Positions 12,101-24,100 of a stretch of 64,000 nucleotides of DNA are shown here, piece by piece (positions within the stretch are counted from its first letter, which is position 1; each line of letters starts with the position of its first letter). Both the position numbers and the translations under genes were made by a program. The stretch lies in the NCBI GenBank assembly GCA_947044405.1, contig CAMRHE010000077.1:806001-870000 (forward strand). Reading direction: 5' to 3'. The DNA comes from Leptodactylus fallax. Taxonomy: Eukaryota > Chordata > Amphibia > Anura > Leptodactylidae. The notes beneath the pieces were generated by a model. The model was not told the DNA's origin. It searched no databases and saw nothing but the letters and a program-made list of their open reading frames with translations.

Positions 12101-15100
12101 ACAGAGCTATACTTTATACGGATCTGGAAGCAGGCAACTCTGTACTCTGTGTAGTGGTTCTGCCAGGTTACTGCAGATCACTTTCTATTCACTTGAATGG
12201 TAGCTGAGCTGCAGTAACCAAGCACAGCCACAACACAGAGAACAGAGCCATTTTACATGGTGGATCCTGCTGCAAAATTTGTCATGTGAACTTGCCTTTA
12301 ACGTGCTATGGAATAATATAGTTGTATTCTAGTGTAGTGTCTTCTAAAAGCTTTTTCTAGGTATTGAATGAATACACAAAGATTATGAGATACAAATGTT
12401 ACTATTCACAAGTAATTTTACTTTACTGTATTTTACTGTGTTAATAAAAGTTCACTGTATGTTTTTGCTTTCTTTAGATTGCAAGTCGTGAACTTCAGAT
12501 CCCAATATCAGATGTACATGTAGTTGAAACCAACACAGCTTCAGTTCCCAATACCATGCCGTCTGGAGGATCTCTAGGGACGGATGTCAATGGCATGGCA
12601 GTGAAGGTGATCTAATAAACTGCAGCGTTTTATATAGGCTTTGTTCACATCTGCGTCGGAGTCTCCGTAAGAGACTGTCGCAGTATTCGCCAAAAATCGG
12701 CAGATAGAAAAGCAGTGCACATGTCCGCGGGTAACTGCTGTTTTAGCAGACAGGCTCTCCGTCATTTGGGTCCCACGGCGGATACAAACGACAGAGAGCA
12801 TGGCGCAAGTGTGAACCTAGCCTTAGTATGACATCTTGCTCACAGACTTCAATAATATTTTACAGGTGTTACAAAAATATTTTTTTTAACAAGTATTACA
12901 TTTTTGTGCTCATATATTGTGATAATTAGTACCTTTTACAGCATGTCTTTACTTTCACAGAGTGCATGCCAAAAACTTATGCAACGTCTGGAGCCCATTA
13001 AAGAGGCAAACCCTAAAGGTTCATGGAAGGACTGGGTGAGCATTGATTTTAGCCTACAAAAATTGTTTAATATAAACTGAGTTAGTAATGCAAAATGCAT
13101 GTGTAAATTCCTGCAAAATCCTGTGCATGTATGTCATATTGATCATGTGGGCTAAATAGTGGGAGGCTGTAACTGACTTACATTTAGATGCATTGAAACA
13201 TTTAAAAAAGGGTTAAGCAGTAGAATATTATACTATAATTCATTTTCGATAAAATGGGGGGCCATGTACAGTCATGGCCAAAAGTTTTGAGAATGACACA
13301 AATATTATATTTTCACATGATCTGCTGCCCTCTGGTTTTTATGTGTGTTTGTCAGATGTTTTTATCACATACAGAAATATAATTGCATTCATGTTATGAG
13401 TAACAGAAGCTTATATTGACAGTTAGAATGAGTTAATGCAGCAAGTAAATATTTGCAGTGTTGACCCTTCTTCTTCAGGACCTCTGCAATTCTCCCTGGC
13501 ATGCTCTCAATCAACTTCTGGACCAAATCCTGACTGATAGCAGTCCATTCTTGCAGAATCAATGCTTTAATTTTGTCTGAATTTGTTGGTTTTTGTTTGT
13601 CCACCCGTCTCTTGATGATTGACCACAAGTTCTCAATGGGATTAAGATCTGGGGAGTTTCCAGGCCATGGACCCAAAATCTCTATGTTTTGTTCCCTGAG
13701 CCATTTAGTTATCACCTTTGCTTTATGGCAAGGTGCTCCATCATGCTGGAAAAGGCATTGTTGAGCGCCAAACTGCTCTTGGACGGTTGGGAGAAGTTGC
13801 TCTTGGAGGACATTCTGGTACCATTCTTTATTCATGGCTGTGTTTTTAGGCAAGACTGTGAGAGAGCCGATTCCCTTGGCTGAGAAGCAACCCCACACAT
13901 GAATGGTTTCAGGATGCTTTACAGTTGGCATGAGACAAGACTGGTGGTAGCGCTCACCTCTTCTTCTCCGAATAAGCTGTTTTCCAGATGTTCCAAACAA
14001 TCGAAAAGGGGATTCATCAGAGAAAATGACTTTACCCCAGTCCTCAGCAGTCCACTCCCTGTACCTTTTGCAGAATATCAGTCTGTCCCTGATGTTTTTT
14101 CTGGAGAGAAGTGGCTTCTTTGCTGCCCTCCTTGAGACCAGGCCTTGCTCCAAGAGTCTCCGCCTCACAGTGCGTGCAGATGCACTCACACCTGCCTGCT
14201 GCCATTCCTCAGCAAGCTCTGCACTGCTGGTAGCCCGATCCCGCAGCTGAAACACTTTTAAGAGACGGTCCTGCCGCTTGCTGGTCTTTCTTGGGCGCCC
14301 TGGAGCCTTTTTGGCACCAATGGAACCTCTCTCCTTGAAGTTCTTGATGATGCGATAGATTGTTGACTGAGGTGCAATCTTTCTAGCTGCAATACTCTTC
14401 CCAGTTAGGCCATTTTTGTGCAGTGCAATGATGACTGCATGTGTTTCTTTAGAGATAACCATGGTTAACAGAAGAGAAACAATGATGGCAAGCACCAGCC
14501 TCCTTTTAAAGTGTCCAGTGGTGTCATTCTTACTTAATCATGACAGATTGATCTCCAGCCCTGTCCTCATCAACACCCACACCTGTGTCAATGGAGCAAT
14601 CACTGAAACGATGTTAGGTGGTCCTTTTAAGGCAGGGCTGCAATGATGTTGAAATGTGTTTTGGGGGATAAAGTTCATTTTCTAGGCAAATATTGACTTT
14701 GCAAGTAATTGCTGTTAAGCTGATCACTCTTTATAACATTCTGGAGTATATGCAAATTGCCATTAGAAAAACTGAAGCAGTAGACTTTGTAAAAATTAAT
14801 ATTTGTATCATTCTCAAAACTTTTGGCCATGACTGTATTGTTGATGGAAAGACCTTACATACAGAAGAAGCCACTTTTATAACTCTCACCACAAACTACT
14901 TAAGGCTAAGGCCCCACGTAGGGGGCTGCAGCGAAAAACCACTGCGGGAGAAACAGCGGCGGAAATACATTGCTGTTTTTCCCACAGCACTTTTCACAGA
15001 CAGTCCACAGAGTTTTCCTCTGCGGACTTTCTGCTTCCATTATACCTATACAGAAACTGCCAGTGTTTCCGAAGGTATACTTGACATGCTGTGATTTCCA

Positions 15101-18100
15101 AAAACGCAATGGTTTTGGAAATCACAGCATTTCCGCTGCAGGTATTTTTCTGCAATGTGTGAATGAGATTCGCTTTGCAGGGACTGTAAAATGCTGTGGT
15201 TTATGCTGCGGCGCTTCCGCTGCAGTGAAAGTGCGACGTTTACACCACATGGGGATTCAGCCTAAAGGAGTTGTCCACTTCTTATTTATTTATTTATTTT
15301 TTTAATGATGACTTATTCTCAGGATAGGTCATCAATAAAAGATCAATGGGTCTGACACCTGGAACCCCCGCTGATTAGCTGCTTGAAGGGACTGCGAGCG
15401 AGCAGAGAGGTGTCAGAGTGCTCACAAAGGCACCAAGGCCCCTTCAAACAGCTGATCAGCAGTGGTCCCTGATGTTGGACGCCTGACAGTTAGCCATCAG
15501 TAAAAGAAGAAATAAACAACCCCTTTAAGGCTCAGGCTACATTTTGCAGAAAAAAAAACCTGTTTTCTTGTTGCAGATTTTGATGTGTTTTTTTTTGAGC
15601 TGAAGTTATGAGTAGCTTCAAAATGAATGGGAAATATAAAGGAAGATCTTCTACTTTTTCCTCTGCTAAATGCACTTCTGGCTTTGGCTCTAAAAACTGC
15701 AGCAAAATATGCAACAAAAAATGCAGCTTTTCCGCAACGTGTGGTCTCAGCTTAACGGAATTGTATGATTTGAAAAACTAGTCTTCCAAGCAAATCTATT
15801 TTATGGGATTATGAGTTGATTCAGGGAGGACCCTCATAGAGACCTCCTACAAATGAGCATTTTCCTAGTTTTTTACCATGCAGGCTATAGGATTCTGTTG
15901 AACTGAGGTTGGTATAGAGATAGCACACATTTAGGGTGCATGTGGAAAGGATATGCTCTCTACAAAAGGGGTGATTTTACTTTTTACCCACATATTTTTA
16001 TTGTAAATTGTGTAATTTTTAAACTTTGATGGCTTATTACTATGATATGCCGTCAGCATCTGATCAGTGAGGGCACTGGTGATATTTGATAGGAGGTGTC
16101 AATAAAAAGAGGTTCCACAAAAGGATATGGGGGATGGCACAAGTTAAACAGCATTAATATGACATGAACACTAGAGTGTGCCACAAAACTTTAAAGCTAT
16201 CATATGCACGAATACTATACACACTAGTGTGCTTTCTTTAAGTAGATCAAGTACTTTTTCTGACCCACATCAGTGGTCTCTCACCCATCCAACCAGTGCT
16301 CTACTCTACACTGAAGAGGTGCAAGAACCTCAAAACAGCTGTATGTGGACAGGGGTCTCTTACTTTTGGAAGTGATTTCCTGGTTTTGGCTTGTATCCTA
16401 AGTGAAAATGCTTTTTGAAAGTCAGGCACTGATTTATAGGAAGCTACATTCCAATAGGTGGCGCTAGAGACACAGTTTTCCTTATTCCATCAAGTAAAAC
16501 TTATTTGTGCGGTGACCAGATGGAAGGTAACGCTGCAGTTGGGATTGCGGGGTGCAAACAGCGCAGACTTGTCACGGTCTCTGGGCACGAGGGCGCAGCG
16601 CTGGTGCTGTCCCACATTACCACCACTGGTACCGGTGATGAGAGGGCTGCACAAATGTTGGTGGTGATTGTTCCCCCGGGGCGCTTCCCCTATACTGTGC
16701 CGACTGGTGGTGTTTGGGGCGCCCTGATGTTGTCGGTGCAGAGTCAGACACAGAAACGGTTGTAAAGTTGAACTTTTACTTCCATGGGTGTGGAGGCACA
16801 AATGCTTAAACAGTTTCTTCAATACAAAATAACGGGGTACGCCTGGTGACACAGCAAAGTCCTGGGGTGCAGGGTAGACTTGATGAAAGGTGTTCCTAGC
16901 CCCTTATACTTCAGTGTTACAGCCCTGAGGTGCGTCTGGGCTCCTATTTGGCTCATAGGAGGATGCCCACCATGATACTAGTACATAATATTCCCCACTC
17001 ACGTTATGTGGTCCTGATAGCTCAGAGTTTCGGGGTGCAATAGTCAGGGTGGCAGGATATTCCACAGGTCTGGCCTTGGCCCCTGGATCCTGTGATACTT
17101 GCTATGGAGCACGTGTTCCAGAATGTTCTCTCCACAGTCTCAGGCTGACAAGATAATGATGCTTGACTTCCTTCAGGGCGATGGCTAGGCAGACAGGGGA
17201 CAGGATCTTCTGAATAGCTGGAGTATGTCAGCTCTCCAACCTTCCTGGGCCTGCCTAGGACTTGAGATTCCTGCACTAAACTCACTGCTTTCTTCACAGG
17301 ACATCACACTTATCTCCTCACCTCCTCCTCCTAACACTCCACACTTCTAACTCCTCACACGCAGGACCTTCCTGCAGGGGTGTTACCATGGGGACCCAGT
17401 GATCAGCTGACTCCTCCCCTTTTCCCAGGCGATGTCCTCCCATTGGACATTTGGTTACTATTCAATCCTATGGGAGGTGTAATGCATGTGTGAGGCTCAC
17501 TAGGTGGCGCTGTGTTGTGTGAGACTCAGGACCCCCTGCTATGTCACACAGGCTATGAAGCAACAGGAAATAATACAATGCACAGAGATCACCCTCAGCC
17601 CAGCCATAGCCAGCTCTGGGATGCCACATACTCCCCCTCTTTCACTGAGCCGACCTCGGCGACGGGCTGGGGTGAAGGTGAGAAATGTAACATAACGTTA
17701 ATAAATACGAATAAAGTGCAAATGGGTCCAGAGGCTCTCTGGCACAAATTTTGTGAGTGTCCATTATCATGAGAGTCTCTCTGAGAAACAATAAACAGTC
17801 CTTTCTGTAAGGAAGAGTAGGCACTCTCGCACGAATGTCCATACCGCAATGGGGTAACAGAACTTCCTTGGCTCGGTGAGCCAGGCACTATGGCTTGGAT
17901 TGTTGCATATAAATGTAAATACTATATTACATGGCAAGATATTATATATATACTGTATATACACACAGGAAAAACATTAATGTAATCAGAGCAGGAATAA
18001 CATATATACAGAAGCAGAGACAGTTAACCTCTTTTACTCAAGGACAGCCATGGCATCACTATAGCGTGTTGGAGGTATGCCTTTTGTGGTACGCTCAGAA

Positions 18101-21100
18101 CGCCTAAGTGGAACGAGATTTGAATCAGGAACAGAGTCACTGAAATCAATTAAATCATCTGTCGAAGGGTTCTCTTGCACTAGAGCAATTGGTGGATAGC
18201 AGCTAAATGGTAGTAGTTTAGGCGCCCACATAAGCTCAGTTAACGTTGGGGGTCTCTCTTTCGCTTCAGAAGGTGACAAGATCTCTGTACTCGTTGTCTC
18301 AGCTGGGGGCACCTCTGTGGGTAGTCCTTCTTTAAGGCACAGCTTCAGACGGTTTCGGTGTACTACTTGGGGCTGTCTCCCAGGTTTAGAGATCTCATAC
18401 ACGTCGGATTCAGGATATGGTATGGAGATGACACTGTATGGTTCTTTCTCCCAGAATGGATCCAATTTCCCATTCCGATGGTTATTCCTTAACCATACAC
18501 GGTCGCCAACTTTCAGGGGCGCTGCATGGGCGTGACGGTTGTAATCCTCCTGTTGTCTCCTACGAACCTCATCCATGCGCGTTTCAACTATCTCTTTAGC
18601 TTCCTCCATACGTCGGCGGTGTTCAACAACCCAGTCTGTTATGGGTAGTGGATTGATGGTGTCAGGGACCTTCACACCAAGGGTTAAGTCTGAAGGAAGT
18701 TGACCTTGTCTTCCAAACATTAGATAAAATGGTGCGTATCCCGTAGATGTTTGGGGTGTGTTGTTGTAAATATAGGCCAAGTCCTTGATACGCTCAGGCC
18801 ACTCAACACCAGGTGTAACTGCGGCTGTTCTTAGCATGCCGATGATCACTTGATTTGCCTTCTCGCACATACCATTCCCTTGAGGGTGATACGCTGTGGT
18901 TCGCAACTTCTTGCAGTCTTGGAACTGACACAGCTCACGGAACAATTGGGATTCAAACGCCGATCCACGGTCGGTGAGGATATGCTCAGGACAACCGTAA
19001 TGGCGGACAAACTCTGCGTAGAAGGTCTCAGCCGTAGTTCTTGCTGTAAGATCTCTGACAGGCACGATGACAAGGAACTTGGAGTAATGATCCACCATTG
19101 TCAGAGCGTAGCTGTAGCCGGAACGTGTGGGACCCAACTTCACATGGTCCAGAGCAACAATTTCACACGGCTTTTGAGTCTTAATTGGATGTAGTGGGGC
19201 CTTCTGATCTCTTCGACCTTCCTTGGTGATACTACAGGCGGGACACTCTCGGCACCAACTCTCAATGTCACTCCTCATCCCAACCCAATAGAAGCGACGA
19301 CGGATGGTAGCTTCGGTCTTTTGTACCCCGAAGTGACCGGATCTGTCATGATACGCCTCAAGTATCATCTGTGCGTCTCTTCTTGGTACGAGGATCTGAT
19401 GAAGCCTTTCACCTGTGACAGGATCAAGAGTGTTTCTATGTAGAAGGCCTCGTTGGACAAACAGGCGCTTCCTCTGTCGCCAAAGGCGTTTTAATTCCAC
19501 GTCATGAAGACCTCTCTTTACACGGGTTGGTATTCTTCCTGTAAGCAGGAAATCTGACAATTCTCCTAAAACTCTGCTCTCTTCTTGGAACGTTTTCCAC
19601 AGAGATGGCTCCTGGAGGGATTCGGCAGCTGTTTTCGCCAGAGATTCTCCTTCTACAGGGACACCAATAGCAACCTGTTGGGCAAACTTGTTGTAGAATG
19701 GTGGCATCTCCACCTCTTCCCAGATGTCTTCTCGGGGTGGTTCTTCTCCCACAGGCAACCTTGAGAGTGCATCAGCGTTAGCGTTGGACTTGCCACTGCG
19801 ATACTTGACAGAGAACTTGTAATTCGTGAGTCTTGAGGCCCACCGTTGTTCAAGGGCTCCCAGTCGAGCAGTGTCCAGATGCGCCAACGGATTGTTATCT
19901 GTGTACACGGTAAAGGGTGTGGCAGCCAGGTAGTCTTTAAACTTCTCTGTCACGGCCCAGACAAGCGCCAGAAGTTCGAGTTTGAAAGAACTATAGTTCT
20001 GGTCGTTCTTCTCCGCGCCTCTCAGACTCCTGCTGGCGTAGGCGATGACTCGCTCTTTGTTGTCCTGAACCTGGGACAACACTGCACCCAAACCTTGGTG
20101 ACTTGCATCTGTGTACAAGCGGAATGGCTGACTGTAGTCGGGATAGGCTAGAATTGGTGGTTGCGTCAGAAGTGCTTTAAGCGCTTGAAAGGCTTCCTCT
20201 TGACGCGCTGTCCAGTCTACCGGAAGCTTTCGGTTGTAGTTTTCTCTGGGACAACCGCGCAACAACTCGTTCAGAGGCTCGGCTACTTGGGCGAAGTGTG
20301 GTATGAAACGCCGGTAGTAACCTGCGAATCCAAGGAAGCTTCGGACTTCTTTGACGGTAGTTGGTCTTCGCCAGTTCTGGACTGCAGTGATCTTTTCAGG
20401 ATCAGGTTGGACACCTTGTGCGCTCACGACATGCCCAAGGTAGTGAACTTGGGGTTTCAACAGGTAGCACTTGGAGGGCTTCACCTTTAGTCCGTGCTGT
20501 ATAAGTACCTTGAATACCTCGGACATGTGACGAAGGTGTTCTTGGTATGTCCGGGAGAATACAATAACATCGTCCAGGTACAGTAGCACACTCTGGAAAT
20601 TCTCATGGCCGAGGCACCTCTCCATAAGCCGTTGGAATGTGGCTGGGGCATTACATAGCCCAAATGGCATACTATTGAATTCAAAGAGTCCCATCGGGGT
20701 CGTAAACGCAGTCTTTTCACGATCTTCAGGCGCCATAGGGACTTGCCAGTATCCACTGGTTAAGTCCAGGGTCGAGAAACAGGTAGCTGATCCCAAAGCC
20801 GTTAGAGATTCCTCAATCCGTGGCAATGGGTATGCGTCTTTGTGCGTGACGTTGTTGAGTTTACGATAGTCCACACAAAATCGTAGGGTTCCGTCTTTCT
20901 TCTTGACAAGGACTAGTGGGGCTGCCCAGGGGCTGTTACTCTCCCGGATGACATCAGCATCTCGCATCTCTTGGATCAACTTTTTCACCGGTTGGTACAT
21001 CGCTGGTGGTATTGGACGGTGACGCTCCTTGATTGGATGGTGGTCGCCAGTCAGAATGCGATGTTGTATGGTCGTGGTCTTACCAAAGTCCAATGGGTGT

Positions 21101-24100
21101 TTGCTGAATGCCTGTTGGTAACGCTTGGCCACATTGCGAACCCCATTGATATGCTCTATAGGGGTATTGGCGTCTCCCACGTTCAATTCATCCCACCACG
21201 ACTTCGTGGCTCCATTCTGAATGTTCTCAGCAGCTTGGGTGGAACGCTGTGTGGCGGTAGAATCACCAGAGAGAATGTCTTCTGGTGCTAACCGGTGTAG
21301 CAGGGCCACAGAGTGGAACTTGTGGAGGTTCACGGGAGCATCGCCCAAGTTGACTAAGCGGACAGGAACACGTCCATTGGAAACTGTGACAAGGCTGCGG
21401 GCAGCCATGACAAGTGGTTGGCCATCTACCTGTATGGATTGTAGCAAGGCCTCGTAGTCCTGATTTTCTATGCCCGGACGGGCACGGCACCACACCATAG
21501 TTTCTGTTCCAGGCTGTAGGGTTACTGGACGGGTATCTTGGATCCGGACTCGACCAATTTCACCTTGTTTGTTGGCGAACTTGTGCTGGGCATTGAGTAC
21601 ACGAATGGCCCGCTGAATGGTCTGCTGGTCACTGGGAGAAGCTGTAAGGAGAGAGGCATGCAAGGCATCCAACACTTCTGCAAAGCAATGGCGTAAAACA
21701 TTCATGCCTAATATTCCAACTGCAAACCTATCATCCTCTACATCAGTGACAATTACACCCTGTCTAGGCAGTTTCAAGTCCCCAATCTGGATAGTGGGTT
21801 CCCAATAACCCTGCTGTGGTATGGGCTGTCCATTGCTGGCACACAGATTTATCCATGTGTCAGGTGTTCTATTCAACACACCTAAGTCCCAATGTTCAAG
21901 GAACACCTGCTTGCGCAGGGTTGTTACCTGAGATCCAGTGTCCACCAACGCTGTCAGAGGGACACCGTTCACCCGGATTGTGATGTGTGGGCAGGCTGAG
22001 ACGAAGCGTGACAATGGCACTGTAGATTCACCTGGGCCCTTCTTCTTTCCTCCCGAGGGGCGGCCCGCTGCCTCGGGGGTGGCCCGTTTAACTGAAAACA
22101 CTGAGGCCTGGTGTGTCCATATCTATGGCAATAGCTACAGTATGGCCTCTCACTCGGCGGAGGTTTCACTGAAGACGGACGTCTGGGCGGCGACTCAGGT
22201 GAGATGTTGAGACTTCGCAAAGGATCACTGGACGATGAAGACGGCTGGGTCAGACGATCTAGACGGACGGTGATCTGTTCCATGGCATGGGTCAGATGAT
22301 CCACTCGGGCCAGAAGGTCATCTCTGGAGTCTGCTGGTGTAGTCTGCGCAGTTTGGGCAGCAGGTGAGGTACCCAGAGGTAGTGGCAGGACAACTGGAGC
22401 AATGCTTGTTGAGGGTCCAGGTGAGGGAGCACAGATGACTGGGCTCGGCTGGGGCTGCTCCTGTCCCAAGACCTGGATGGCAAGGGCCTTGAAGTCAGCA
22501 AACGTGATGCTGGGATGTTGTGCAGCAAGCATTCGCAACTGACTCTGGAGCAATGTGGTACCCGCCCCTTCTATGAAGCGGTCAAGCAAGATTTTATCAG
22601 ATTCCACATTTTCACGTGGATCCACTTGCACCACAGCTCTGAATGCCTCTTGGAGGGATAAAGCATAGTCCCGCAGGGTCTCACCAGGTAGTTGTCGTCT
22701 GGAAAAGAAGCGCATCTTTACCTCGGAGACAGATCGCACGTCAAAGTTCACCTGGAGTTTGTCCAGAATTTGCCCAGGGGTTCTTTTGTCAGAGGCAGGC
22801 CAGGATTTGACCTCCCTAGCTGCAGCACCCTCAAGCTGGCCCAGCAGGATCTGTATCTGCTGTTCTGTATTCAGAGGATAGAACTGGAAGAGAGACAGCA
22901 TCTTCTCACGAAAGTCCCTGAGGGTATGCGCCTCCCCTTTGTAGCACGGCAGCCATGGTGCGCCAGGGTAAAATGGCATGGAGAATGGTAGGCTGCTCGC
23001 CATGGGCACTGCTGGATCACTAGAAACAGACGGCACAATGTCACTTTGCTCAGTCATGTTGTTTGCAAGTATGACTGGAATTAGGTCGCCGTCTCTTTAA
23101 GAAACTCAACTGCTTGCTGGCAGGGAATGGAGACTACAACTTGGAATGCTGTCCCTTTAAGAATGTTGTAGCTATTAACAGAGTCACTGTGATGCAGGCT
23201 GACGGTGTGCTCCCCCCTCTTTAATGGTGGCACTCCCCACGGACACGGTACACGGAAAACACTCGCTGGGGCCGTGGGAGGACTGAAGACAAGGACAGGG
23301 AGGCACAGTACTCACTGACAGCAACTGCAGCGTGGACCAGAGATCAGCGGTGCACAGCAGGGACGGTGATGCGGCACCGGAGAGACAGAAATGGCGCCGG
23401 CACGTTCGCCTTTCACTTTCTTGTATGGGTGCGCTGGAGCATTGCGCTCAGCATTCTGGGCTCTCCTAAGATGGCGGCAGATGGGTCTCCTGGCCTCATG
23501 GGCAGTGCCAAAAATCTCCCGCACTTTTGCAAGGTACAGTTAACCCTTTGTGGGCGTTCTTACACAGCGATGTGGCGCAGCAAACAAGTCCTGGGCGTTT
23601 TAACTCTTCCAGGGCTGTAACACACTGAGAGGACAGTCTTTAGGGCTTACTTCAGGGGTATAGGGCTCCCCCTCTTTGTGGCAAGCACTCTCAGGGAATA
23701 AACTTGATCTTAGCAAAGTCCACAATAAAGACCGATGCTCTGGAGACAATTTGGCGCACTTTTCGTGGCGACTTTCTCAAAATGGCACACACCCGTATCC
23801 TGTTCGTGACGCCAGTTTTTCTTGCGGTGACCAGATGGAAGGTAACGCTGCAGTTGGGATTGCGGGGTGCAAACAGCGCAGACTTGTCACGGTCTCTGGG
23901 CACGAGGGCGCAGCGCTGGTGCTGTCCCACGTTACCACCACTGGTACCGGTGATGAGGGGGCTGCACAAATGTTGGTGGTGATTGTTCCCCCGGGGCGCT
24001 TCCCCTATACTGTGCCGACTGGTGGTGTTTGGGGCGCCCTGATGTTGTCGGTGCAGAGTCAGACACAGAAACGGTTGTAAAGTTGAACTTTTACTTCCAT

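Noticed and set aside
14693..15305. Frames of 111-133 residues after the Tc1 element
   Set aside because: They cross the Tc1 end and foldback MITEs; no family features.
16505..16852. Frames in the gypsy LTR repeated at 23691-24167
   Set aside because: Duplicated because the LTR is duplicated; non-coding LTR sequence.
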